A stretch of DNA of 10,760 nucleotides from Clostridiales bacterium (GCA_015655565.1 JAATEU010000411.1:1-10760); one strand, 5' to 3'. Shown: positions 1-6,258, counted from the first letter of the stretch. The notes: generated by a model from the letters alone, not told the origin. Made by a program: numbers and translations.

Positions 1-1448
1 AAATAATGATTGAGGGTGATGCCAATGGAAGAGGATTTCAATATCCAATACCTACCTATTCTATAACGAAAGATTTCGATTGGTCTGATACGGAAAATAA
101 TAGTTTGTTATTTGAAATGACTGCAAAATATGGTACACCTTATTTCTCTAATTATATCAATAGTGATATGGAACCCGGTGATGTCCGTTCCATGTGCTGC
201 AGGCTCCGTCTTGATTTAAGGGAACTTAGGAAGAAAACCGGTGGTTTCTTTGGCTCCGGTGAAAGCACCGGTTCCGTTGGTGTTGTTACCGTTAATATGC
301 CAAGAATTGCTTACCTGGCAGTTTCGGAAGAAGATTTCTTTAAGCGTTTGGGCCGCATGATGGATATAGCAGCCCGTTCTTTAAAGGTGAAGAGGGATGT
401 TATCACAAAACTGCTGCAGGAAGGCTTGTACCCATATACGAAGCGTTACCTGGGAACCTTTGAAAACCATTTTTCAACCATTGGTCTGATTGGCATGAAT
501 GAGGTTGGTTTAAATGCAAAATGGTTAGGCAAAGATATGACGGATCCGGCTACCCAGGCCTTCAGCGTAAAAGTTTTAAACCATATGAGGGAACGTTTAT
601 CCGATTACCAGGAGAAATATGGCGATTTATATAACTTAGAAGCTACACCGGCGGAATCTACCAGCTATCGTCTGGCGAAACATGACAGGAAACGCTGGCC
701 GGCTATTAAAACCGCAGGAAAAGAAGGAGATACCCCTTACTACACCAACAGCTCCCATTTACCGGTGGGTTATACCGAGGATATATTTGAAGCTTTGGAT
801 GTACAGGATGAACTTCAGACCCTTTATACCTCAGGAACCGTATTCCATGCATTTTTAGGGGAGAAACTGCCGGATTGGCAGGCAGCAGCGAAATTAGTCC
901 GCACGATTGCCGAGAACTACAGGCTTCCTTATTACACCTTGTCACCGACCTATTCCATCTGCAAAAACCACGGATATTTAAGCGGAGAACAATTTGCCTG
1001 TCCTGAATGCGGCCAAAGTGCGGAAGTATACAGCCGTATAACCGGTTATTACCGTCCGGTACTGAATTGGAATGAAGGTAAGACGCAGGAATATAAAAAC
1101 AGAAAGCTCTATGAGCTGGAGCATTCAAGATATAATCCCGTAGGACAGGGCTGTGACCACGAGGATATTTCCGCGTATATGGAGGAAATAGCAGCAGCAG
1201 ATTCCCATGAAACTGCAGCCTATCTTTTTACAGCCAAGACCTGTCCGAATTGTAAGATGGCGAAGGAATTCCTTGGTGATTATCCTTATATAACAGTGGA
1301 TGCTGAGGATAACCCGGAACTTACCCATAAGTATGGAATTATGCAGGCACCTACTCTTGTTATTGTAAAAGACGGGCAATACAGGAAATATGCCAATGCC
1401 TCCAATATCAAGGGCTTTGTGGAGGCTCAGCCGGTTAGTGTGAAATAA
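1..1448 (+). CDS. nrdD: Anaerobic (class III) ribonucleoside-triphosphate reductase with C-terminal thioredoxin-like domain, 5'-truncated by window
   Basis: Reduces ribonucleoside triphosphates to dNTPs by glycyl-radical chemistry under anoxia. The reading frame is open to base 1, and the first Met (base 6) lies mid-protein just before the conserved GDANGR / FPIPTY-type segment, so the N-terminal third (ATP cone, first active-site Cys) is outside the window. Numbering from that Met: MCCRLRLDLRELR at 63-75 carries the conserved active-site Cys; ATPAESTSYRLAK at 213-225; a zinc site CxxH (319-322) plus CxxC (332-335), where many NrdDs have CxxC twice; glycyl-radical motif RITGY with Gly347, then NWNEGK. 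Residues about 403-475 form an added thioredoxin/glutaredoxin-like domain with CPNC at 413-416 and a cis-Pro motif QAPT near 449. This suggests a built-in dithiol reductant rather than formate alone (inference). The usual partner nrdG (activase) is not downstream. Confidence 0.96.
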   Translation, partial: IMIEGDANGRGFQYPIPTYSITKDFDWSDTENNSLLFEMTAKYGTPYFSNYINSDMEPGDVRSMCCRLRLDLRELRKKTGGFFGSGESTGSVGVVTVNMPRIAYLAVSEEDFFKRLGRMMDIAARSLKVKRDVITKLLQEGLYPYTKRYLGTFENHFSTIGLIGMNEVGLNAKWLGKDMTDPATQAFSVKVLNHMRERLSDYQEKYGDLYNLEATPAESTSYRLAKHDRKRWPAIKTAGKEGDTPYYTNSSHLPVGYTEDIFEALDVQDELQTLYTSGTVFHAFLGEKLPDWQAAAKLVRTIAENYRLPYYTLSPTYSICKNHGYLSGEQFACPECGQSAEVYSRITGYYRPVLNWNEGKTQEYKNRKLYELEHSRYNPVGQGCDHEDISAYMEEIAAADSHETAAYLFTAKTCPNCKMAKEFLGDYPYITVDAEDNPELTHKYGIMQAPTLVIVKDGQYRKYANASNIKGFVEAQPVSVK

Positions 1449-1488
1449 TCAGGTGCTTTAAGACAGTGTCCTAAAGGAAGCAGGCAGC

Positions 1489-1612
1489 TTATGGCGGGCG
1501 GCGGTTTCCCCGCGCCTGTTCCGGCTCATGGATGATGATTTTTCAATGAACTCATGGACGATTGGAGGGGTCAGCTTTTCAATCTCGGAGTTGTTCGACG
1601 TTATTAGTTGGA
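1489..1612 (-). pseudogene. Relic of the C-terminus of a large serine recombinase (Tn4451/TnpX-like, DUF4368-type end)
   Basis: The minus strand from about 1598 down to 1540 reads SEIEKLTPPIVHEFIEK. If a single base is restored in the A-run at 1539-1543, the next frame continues from 1539 to 1492 as IIIHEPEQARGNRRPP and stops at 1489-1491. Both halves match, as I recall them, the C-terminal pattern of large serine recombinases of conjugative and mobilizable elements in Firmicutes (LTPE..-EFI.KI.VHE......G.R.Q). No catalytic domain is present; upstream sequence is lost and replaced by the small membrane gene. The stretch is visibly more GC-rich than its surroundings. It begins about 40 bases after the nrdD stop, so it may mark the edge of a former integrated element. 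Recognition is by eye from two short motifs in adjacent frames. Confidence 0.6.
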
Positions 1613-1646
1613 GTTGTAAACAGATAATTTAGGGGAGGATAGTGAA

Positions 1647-1940
1647 ATGATTGGCTTTTTATCTGCGGCTTTGCCGTGGGTGTTTATCGGAATTGCAGTT
1701 GTCCTTATTGTAGTTAATTTCAGCAGAAAAAAGAAAAAATCGAATGCGAAAAAGCAAAATAATCCAGATGAAGCGAATCCACATAATACCGACGGTGAGG
1801 ACAATTATTTGTCTATTGGGATGTCTTTGGGAATGTGCTTTGGAACCGTGCTGGGTTCAATAGGAGTTGTGCCGCTTTCTTATGGTATCAGTTTTGGTAT
1901 GCTTATCGGTATGGTTGCGGGAATGCTCATTAAGAAATGA
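1647..1940 (+). CDS. Small membrane protein with two hydrophobic segments and a glycine-rich C-terminal segment
   Basis: A 97-residue protein of unknown function. Residues 4-25 form a hydrophobic helix, followed by a basic stretch (RKKKK, 27-31) and an Asn/Asp/Glu-rich linker to about 53. Residues 54-94 are a second hydrophobic region with regularly spaced glycines (SIGMSLGMCFGTVLGSIG, then SFGMLIGMVAGM), a glycine-zipper pattern able to pack as one long helix or a hairpin. The positive charge after helix 1 predicts that side to be cytoplasmic. The start is supported by GGGGAGGA at 1633-1640, 6 bases before the ATG. It stands alone on the plus strand between the recombinase relic and a convergent operon. 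Proteins with repeated LGM(S/C)LGM motifs are common unassigned genes in Firmicutes; I cannot name a role. Confidence 0.75.
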   Translation: MIGFLSAALPWVFIGIAVVLIVVNFSRKKKKSNAKKQNNPDEANPHNTDGEDNYLSIGMSLGMCFGTVLGSIGVVPLSYGISFGMLIGMVAGMLIKK

Positions 1941-1972
1941 GCGCACTTTATTAAGCCTTCCGAAGAAATGGA

Positions 1973-2002
1973 AAACGACGGTTTCTTTCAAAACCATCGT
2001 TT
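1973..2002. repeat. Imperfect inverted repeat (12-bp arms, one mismatch)
   Basis: Arms AAACGACGGTTT (1973-1984) and AAACCATCGTTT (1991-2002) pair at 11 of 12 positions around the 6-base loop 1985-1990. It lies 32 bases after the small membrane gene and upstream of the terminator at 2029. No T-run follows, so it is not a standard terminator by itself; it may stabilise the 3' end of the transcript. Confidence 0.6.
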
Positions 2003-2028
2003 GGTTATATTATGGACATGGAAAATTA

Positions 2029-2070
2029 CTACCAAAGCCACGTTTTTTTTATAGCTTTGGTAGGGTGTTT
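2029..2070. terminator. Rho-independent terminator between convergent genes
   Basis: Perfect 10-bp stem, CTACCAAAGC (2029-2038) and GCTTTGGTAG (2054-2063), with a T-rich loop. It is followed on the plus strand by GG, TG and a run of five T. It lies between the plus-strand small membrane gene and the 3' end of the minus-strand DUF4825-like gene, so it can serve the former and probably also helps end the latter, although the minus-strand T-tract is weaker. Confidence 0.75.
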
Positions 2071-2079
2071 TTCTAGAAA

Positions 2080-2706
2080 CTATTCCAGTTCATTCAATAT
2101 CTCTTTTGCAATATCTGCCACATAGCTGTTATCTTTCAAGTTATTCTGCACTTCATTTTTCCAGTTGGTTTCGTTAAGAATGCTGGCAAAATCAATATAA
2201 AGTGCTTCAATTTCCTCACGACCAACTTTATAGGACACATCAGAAAAGCGGTAGATAATATACTCTAAATTATCAATAAGAGCAAAAGCGGCAGTTGAGT
2301 TATAAATCAAAGATTTTTTTACTTCATTTTCATATATCTCATTGAGTTCATCCGTAGAGCCAAATGCGGCAAATGATTTATGGCTCATGCTCTCATTGCC
2401 AACATTAAGCAAAATATCTTGGTAATCAATTTGCACTGTAAAACTATCAGAAACTAATTGGAATTTCATTTCAGATGTTGCAAGCGGGAGATGCCAAAAT
2501 AGATTGATAGTATTTGAGTTATTGCCCATGTATTCGTTCTTATAAGGCAGAATATAGTTTATATCATGTGTAGTTGCCTCTAATTGCGCTGATAAATACT
2601 GTTCTTCCTTAGCATTATATTGGGGAACAATAACAAACTGCACGATGCTAAAGAGTGCAATACCAGCCATCAGTAATCCAATAATCAGTTTGTTTTTATT
2701 CTTCAT
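2080..2706 (-). CDS. Membrane-anchored DUF4825-like protein, last gene of PadR operon
   Basis: A protein of 208 residues with one N-terminal membrane anchor or uncleaved signal (about 7-27, after KNKNK) and an extracytoplasmic remainder. Residues about 48-135 (ILPYKNEYMGNNSNTINLF, then FTVQIDY) resemble DUF4825, a domain of unknown function in Firmicute membrane proteins. I chose ATG at 2706 over the GTG at 2715: the AGGTG at 2713-2717 spaces well to the ATG and overlaps the GTG. With this start the gene overlaps the upstream membrane gene by 11 bases, so the two are probably translationally coupled. It is the third gene of the padR operon, ending at the bidirectional terminator. Probably a surface sensor or envelope accessory protein (inference); no catalytic motif is visible. 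Confidence 0.8.
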   Translation of the reverse strand: MKNKNKLIIGLLMAGIALFSIVQFVIVPQYNAKEEQYLSAQLEATTHDINYILPYKNEYMGNNSNTINLFWHLPLATSEMKFQLVSDSFTVQIDYQDILLNVGNESMSHKSFAAFGSTDELNEIYENEVKKSLIYNSTAAFALIDNLEYIIYRFSDVSYKVGREEIEALYIDFASILNETNWKNEVQNNLKDNSYVADIAKEILNELE

Positions 2707-3379
2707 TACTTTCACCTACTTCGTGTTTTAATATAAGTTTAGGGAGTTTCTGTATTATAAGCGGTATAATAACGGTAACAAAAGGAGCAAAATACCTTAT
2801 TGCCATTAAAGCGAAATTATACGGCCCATCTATACGGATAGGTTTTGAAAACCATATATTGCTGCTAAAATACAATCCGGTTACAATCAAAACGCAAACT
2901 GTAACAAAGATACCCCAAATCAACCATGCAGTTTTCCCCAGCTTAATATAACGATTGATATTTACATACTGCTGTTTTTCTATACCGCTCTTAGCTTTAT
3001 TTGCTGCTATGCAAAAATAGACAATGCCCACAACTATGATTGAACAAAACAGCAATAGGTTTATGGGAATAAAATCAGCAAATAAAGTAAACGGAATGGT
3101 AACAATCCAACCAATAACAAGATAAAGTAATGATTGCTGCAAACTTTCCAATTTGTATTGATTAATATATATATTCTTGTTGCCATCTACTAGATTATCA
3201 ATGTTTGTTATGCTGTCTTTGGCTTTCTGAATTGCAGTTTTTTCATCAAGTCCGCTTGCAATCAAATCCGATTTTTTTGCTTCAAGATTGCTAAGTATCT
3301 CTGCTTTCAGTTCATCTATATTTTTAGTTTTTCTATACTTACTGAACAAGCTATCAACATAATTTTTCAACTCACTCAT
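2696..3379 (-). CDS. Four-helix membrane protein with PadR-associated permease-prefix/DUF1700-like N-terminus
   Basis: A 227-residue membrane protein. Residues 1-70 are soluble, helical and charged (LKNYVDSLFSKYRKTKNIDE, then a DEKTAIQKAKDSI segment). This is the pattern of the 'permease prefix' / DUF1700-type domain that typically sits downstream of PadR regulators. Four predicted membrane helices follow at about 83-103, 106-126, 149-171 and 189-209; the C-terminus is short and charged. Its ATG overlaps the end of the PadR gene as ATGA (3376-3379), and it overlaps the next gene, so the three form one operon. An AAAGGA about 10 bases upstream could be its ribosome binding site. In this kind of operon the membrane protein is thought to act in envelope stress or drug response under PadR control; the actual substrate or partner is unknown. 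Confidence 0.82.
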   Translation of the reverse strand: MSELKNYVDSLFSKYRKTKNIDELKAEILSNLEAKKSDLIASGLDEKTAIQKAKDSITNIDNLVDGNKNIYINQYKLESLQQSLLYLVIGWIVTIPFTLFADFIPINLLLFCSIIVVGIVYFCIAANKAKSGIEKQQYVNINRYIKLGKTAWLIWGIFVTVCVLIVTGLYFSSNIWFSKPIRIDGPYNFALMAIRYFAPFVTVIIPLIIQKLPKLILKHEVGESNEE

Positions 3380-3720
3380 TGTGCATGATTCCTTTCAATT
3401 AGTTGGCTTATTAAATCTTTTGCTACCTTCCAATCGGCAACAGATTTATTATAGGTTTCTTCTCCTGGCTTTGTAATTTTATAATATTTACGCCGCCCGC
3501 CTTGACTTTCATCACCCCAATAGGATTGTATTAAATTTGCTTTTTCTAATCTTTTCAGGCTGGTATAGAGTGATGGTTCTTTTAATTCATATAAACGATT
3601 ACTGATTAAGCCAATAGTTTTTATGATTTCATACCCATAGTTATCACTATCCATTAAGACTCGCAGGATTATTGTATCAATATGCCCACGAATCAAATCA
3701 CTGCTAATTGAATCGTTCAC
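3376..3720 (-). CDS. PadR-family transcriptional regulator
   Basis: A 114-residue winged-helix repressor. Features of the family are present: LRVLMDSDNYGYEIIKTI near 19-36, the SLYTSLKRLEKANLIQSYW recognition-helix region (50-68), the wing QGGRRKYYKITKPGEE (73-88) and a C-terminal dimerisation helix to about 108. The start is GTG at 3720, set by a strong AAGGAGGT seven bases upstream; no ATG fits better. First gene of a three-gene minus-strand operon with a four-base overlap to the next. PadR proteins usually repress their own operon and release DNA when a ligand, often an antibiotic or phenolic compound, binds. Consistent with autoregulation, a palindrome lies in the spacer of the promoter just upstream. 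The inducing ligand cannot be read from the sequence. Confidence 0.93.
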   Translation of the reverse strand: MNDSISSDLIRGHIDTIILRVLMDSDNYGYEIIKTIGLISNRLYELKEPSLYTSLKRLEKANLIQSYWGDESQGGRRKYYKITKPGEETYNKSVADWKVAKDLISQLIERNHAQ

Positions 3721-3741
3721 AGCATCTACCTCCTTAACAAC

Positions 3742-3770
3742 ATCATATCACATATTACTATGTGTGTCAA
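3742..3770 (-). promoter_or_regulatory. Sigma-A promoter of the padR operon with operator-like palindrome in the spacer
   Basis: On the minus strand, TTGACA (3770-3765) and TATGAT (3747-3742) are separated by exactly 17 bases. Inside the spacer, CACATA and TATGTG form a perfect dyad with a 4-base centre (3749-3764). A protein bound there would block polymerase, as expected for PadR autorepression. The transcript would begin around 3735 and reach the padR GTG with a very short leader. Confidence 0.82.
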
Positions 3771-3789
3771 TGTAATATTTCAAACATAG

Positions 3790-3830
3790 AAAGAGAGCGT
3801 CCTGTTTTGAAGTTGACGCTCTCTTTTTAC
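3790..3830 (+). terminator. Orphan rho-independent terminator reading on the plus strand
   Basis: A 12-bp perfect stem, AAAGAGAGCGTC (3790-3801) and GACGCTCTCTTT (3815-3826), runs into a T-tract on the plus strand (3824-3828). There is no plus-strand gene upstream for it to serve: the nearest, the small membrane gene, already has its own terminator at 2029. It sits just behind the divergent padR promoter. It may be a remnant of a lost gene or may shield thyA from antisense or read-through transcription. Confidence 0.7.
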
Positions 3831-3930
3831 ACATTACCCGTCTGTTGGCTGCTTATCTTGTTTTATAGTTATTTTCGTTGCTTCCTTCCGGTGTTTGTCC
3901 TGGTATCTATATTAAAAAGTGTTTATTAAT

Positions 3931-3959
3931 TTGACCGATTTCAGGTATGATGATATAAT
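3931..3959 (+). promoter_or_regulatory. Sigma-A promoter of thyA
   Basis: TTGACC (3931-3936) and TATAAT (3954-3959) with a 17-base spacer; also a TG four and three bases before the -10 region. Transcription would start near 3966, leaving a leader of about 68 bases before the thyA ATG. The stretch from 3831 to 3930, between the orphan terminator and this promoter, shows no gene that I recognise. Confidence 0.85.
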
Positions 3960-3970
3960 TGCGGTAGGAA

Positions 3971-4010
3971 AACAGGCTTAGTATCAGATGCTCCGGATAC
4001 GGTGCCTGTT
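3971..4010 (+). promoter_or_regulatory. Two-tier stem-loop in the thyA leader
   Basis: Outer arms AACAGGC (3971-3977) and GCCTGTT (4004-4010), inner arms GTATC (3981-3985) and GATAC (3996-4000), separated by three-base bulges on both sides and capped by a 10-base loop. The hairpin begins about five bases after the expected transcript start and ends shortly before the AAAGGAG ribosome binding site. No T-run follows, so it is not a terminator; transcript stabilisation or translational control of thyA is possible. Confidence 0.6.
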
Positions 4011-4033
4011 CTAACAGTTAAAGGAGACGAATC

Positions 4034-4882
4034 ATGAGTTTGGCAGATAAAATATTTATTGATATGTGTAAGGATGTTTTAGAAAACGGTGTCAGCACAG
4101 AGGGTGAAAAGGTCCGCCCAAAGTGGGAGGATGGCACAAGCGCTTATACCATTAAAAAATTCGGCGTGGTAAACCGTTATGATTTATCCGTGGAATTTCC
4201 GGCTATTACCTTAAGAAGGACAGCAATTAAAAGCTGTATCGATGAAATATTATGGATATGGCAGAAGAAATCCAATAATGTAAAGGAACTGCTCAGTCAT
4301 ATCTGGGACAGCTGGGCAGATGAAACCGGCTCTATCGGTAAAGCCTACGGCTATCAGTTAGGAGTAAAGCATAAATACAAAGAAGGGGAAATGGATCAGG
4401 TTGACCGGGTGATTTATGATTTAAAAAACAATCCCTATAGCCGCCGTATTATGACCAATATCTATGTGCATCAGGATCTTCACGAAATGAACCTGTATCC
4501 CTGTGCCTACAGCATGACCTTTAATGTTGCGAAAGCCAAGGATAGTGACAGGCTTAAATTAAATGCCATTTTAAACCAGCGTTCCCAGGATATATTAGCG
4601 GCAAATAATTGGAATGTATGCCAATATGCAGTTTTGGTCCATATGTTAGCCCAGGTTTGTGACATGGAGGTGGGTGAATTAGTTCATGTAATAGCAGATG
4701 CCCATATTTATGACAGGCATATTCCAATCATTGAGGAAATGCTTACAAGACCTGCCCATGATGCGCCTACCTTTTGGATGAATCCGGATATAAAGGATTT
4801 TTATAAATTTACGGTGGAAGATTTCAGGCTGGATAATTATGTAACAGGTCCTAAAATTGAAAATATTCCGGTGGCGGTATAA
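4034..4882 (+). CDS. thyA: Thymidylate synthase ThyA (variant active-site loop)
   Basis: Converts dUMP to dTMP with methylenetetrahydrofolate, releasing dihydrofolate; cytoplasmic. At 282 residues it is close to the usual ThyA length. Visible landmarks: phosphate-binding RR in NPYSRRIM (137-138), catalytic Cys157 in LYPCAYSM, LNQRSQD (180-186) for dUMP binding, Asn194 in NNWNVCQYA, the ADAHIYDRH block (221-229) and C-terminal IPVAV. The loop differs from the E. coli type PPCHxxxQF: His after the Cys is Ala and the Gln is Thr; I recall similar sequences in other clostridia, so this is a subgroup rather than damage. The start has AAAGGAG about seven bases upstream. The DHFR gene follows after 134 bases, the logical partner because it recycles the dihydrofolate produced here. 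Confidence 0.96.
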   Translation: MSLADKIFIDMCKDVLENGVSTEGEKVRPKWEDGTSAYTIKKFGVVNRYDLSVEFPAITLRRTAIKSCIDEILWIWQKKSNNVKELLSHIWDSWADETGSIGKAYGYQLGVKHKYKEGEMDQVDRVIYDLKNNPYSRRIMTNIYVHQDLHEMNLYPCAYSMTFNVAKAKDSDRLKLNAILNQRSQDILAANNWNVCQYAVLVHMLAQVCDMEVGELVHVIADAHIYDRHIPIIEEMLTRPAHDAPTFWMNPDIKDFYKFTVEDFRLDNYVTGPKIENIPVAV

Positions 4883-4887
4883 GTGCA

Positions 4888-4931
4888 GGAATATGATAAT
4901 GAATTCCACAGGAGATTTATTATCATATTCC
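4888..4931 (+). repeat. Perfect 13-bp inverted repeat between thyA and the DHFR gene
   Basis: Arms GGAATATGATAAT (4888-4900) and ATTATCATATTCC (4919-4931), 18-base loop, starting five bases after the thyA stop. There is no T-run behind it, so it is a poor terminator. It could be a processing or stability element that sets the ratio of thyA and DHFR messages, or a site for a DNA-binding protein. No good separate promoter for the DHFR gene was found. Confidence 0.65.
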
Positions 4932-5016
4932 CACCGGTGTTTATAACTGGCTGAACGTATTCCTATAAAAGACGGAACCGTAGTTTAAATTACTTATAAA
5001 AAGAAAAGAGGTAAGT

Positions 5017-5508
5017 ATGAATTTAATTGTTGCAGTGGATAAAAATTGGGCCATTGGTTATCAAAATAAACTGTTAATCAGTATACCTGAAGATATGCGT
5101 TTTTTCCGGGAGGAAACTATGAATAAGGTGGTCATAATGGGAAGAAATACCTTAGAAACTTTTCCCGGAGGCAGGCCTTTAAAAAACCGAACCAATATTA
5201 TTATAACTTCAAAACCGGATTTTGCCGTCAAGGATGCCATTGTGGTTCACAGTATTGAAGAGGCAATGAATATGGTCAGGGATTACAAATCAGAAGATGT
5301 ATATGTAATAGGCGGAGCCGGTATTTATAACCAGATGCTGGATTATTGTGATGCAGCTCATGTTACAAAAATAGATTATGCATATCAGGCGGATACGTAT
5401 TTCCCTAATTTAGATGAGAGACAGGACTGGATCATTGAGGCCGAATCGGAAGAGCGTACTTATTATAATATTGAATACGCATTTTGTAAGTATGTAAGAA
5501 AAAAATAA
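5017..5508 (+). CDS. folA: Dihydrofolate reductase
   Basis: NADPH-dependent reduction of dihydrofolate to tetrahydrofolate; cytoplasmic. The 163-residue length is typical. Motifs: LIVAVDKNWAIGYQNKLL (3-20), active-site acid Asp26 in IPEDMRFF, cofactor-binding MGRNTLETFPGGRPL (41-55), Arg58 in NRTNIIIT, the VIGGAGIYNQML nucleotide loop (97-108) and DTYFP (126-130). Unusual: the conserved (M/L)PW before the active site, residues 19-21, is LLI, so the Trp that shapes the substrate pocket is missing. Start ATG has AAAGAGG five bases upstream. Lies behind thyA on the same strand and is probably co-transcribed; the pair forms the dTMP cycle. folA is the conventional name (dfrA in some annotations). 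Confidence 0.93.
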   Translation: MNLIVAVDKNWAIGYQNKLLISIPEDMRFFREETMNKVVIMGRNTLETFPGGRPLKNRTNIIITSKPDFAVKDAIVVHSIEEAMNMVRDYKSEDVYVIGGAGIYNQMLDYCDAAHVTKIDYAYQADTYFPNLDERQDWIIEAESEERTYYNIEYAFCKYVRKK

Positions 5509-5586
5509 AGTTCAGGACGCAGTAAAGTATCCAAAGCAGGCCTCGGATATGCCATGCAGGCGGGTGTGAATTCAATGGGAGTTGAA

Positions 5587-6258
5587 ATGACAGAAATAAT
5601 AAAAAATAATATTCTTTTTAAAGGTTTAACCCGGGAAGAAATTGAAATGTGTTTAAGATGTTCCAATGCAAAAATGAAAGAATACGAAAAAAACCAAATT
5701 ATATTCGGTCAGACGGACCCGCCGAAAGCTTTGTATGTTTTGCTTCAGGGTTCCGTGGCCGTATGTAAGGATACGCCGGATGGAAGAAGATATATTGTTG
5801 CCAATATTGAAGAGAAAGATATATTCGGAGAGGTTTACGTTTTTTTAAATAAAGCGGATTATAATTATTATGCACTTGCCAATACAGATTCCACTGTCCT
5901 AGCAATACCCAAGGAATACTTTTTTTCCACCTGCGATAAAGCCTGTAATGCCCATTCCGTTATCATTCGGAATATGTTGGGAATCCTGGCACAAAAGGCA
6001 TATTTTTTGAATAATAAAGTACAACTGCTGACCAGCGGAAGTTTAAGACGGAAAATAACAAAATACCTTCTGGAAAACTGCAATAATAAAAAATATGTCC
6101 GGCTGAATATGAACCGGGAGCAATTTTCCGCTTATCTGAATGTAACAAGACCTTCCCTTTCCAGAGAGTTGATAAAAATGCAGGAGGACGGACTTATTGA
6201 GGTTGATCGTGATATGGTAAGAATAATGGATTTTGATACACTGGCTTCCTCCTTATAA
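5587..6258 (+). CDS. Crp/Fnr-family transcriptional regulator
   Basis: A 223-residue protein with an N-terminal cyclic-nucleotide-type beta-barrel (about 8-115: NILFKGLTREEIE, then LYVLLQGSVAVC, DIFGEVYVF), a dimerisation helix (about 120-147) and a C-terminal Crp-type winged helix (152-213, recognition region in NREQFSAYLNVTRPSLSREL). There is no N-terminal Cys cluster like that of Fnr; CLRC at 22-25 and several single cysteines are present but do not make a recognised Fe-S motif. The effector could be heme, nitric oxide, a metabolite or none. I chose ATG 5587 because GGGAG at 5577-5581 lies before it and the protein then begins like its family; ATG 5554 and 5575 in the same frame lack a good site. 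It follows the DHFR gene by 78 bases. Confidence 0.88.
   Translation: MTEIIKNNILFKGLTREEIEMCLRCSNAKMKEYEKNQIIFGQTDPPKALYVLLQGSVAVCKDTPDGRRYIVANIEEKDIFGEVYVFLNKADYNYYALANTDSTVLAIPKEYFFSTCDKACNAHSVIIRNMLGILAQKAYFLNNKVQLLTSGSLRRKITKYLLENCNNKKYVRLNMNREQFSAYLNVTRPSLSRELIKMQEDGLIEVDRDMVRIMDFDTLASSL

Noticed and set aside
1867..2076. Plus-strand open frame overlapping the end of the small membrane gene and running through the terminator.
   Set aside because: It starts inside a well-supported gene and crosses the inverted repeat and terminator hairpin; no ribosome binding site.
3843..3915. Minus-strand stretch of about 25 codons (containing YQDKHRKEATK) between the orphan terminator and the thyA promoter, considered as another recombinase or mobilisation-gene relic.
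   Set aside because: Too short and without a motif I can assign; could be chance.
5509..5586. Frame from the DHFR stop to the Crp/Fnr gene stays open and reads a plausible-looking peptide (GLGYAMQAGVNSMGVE).
   Set aside because: Only 26 codons, which is often stop-free by chance; no ribosome binding site for ATG 5554, and a better start with GGGAG exists at 5587. I could not tie the peptide to any family.
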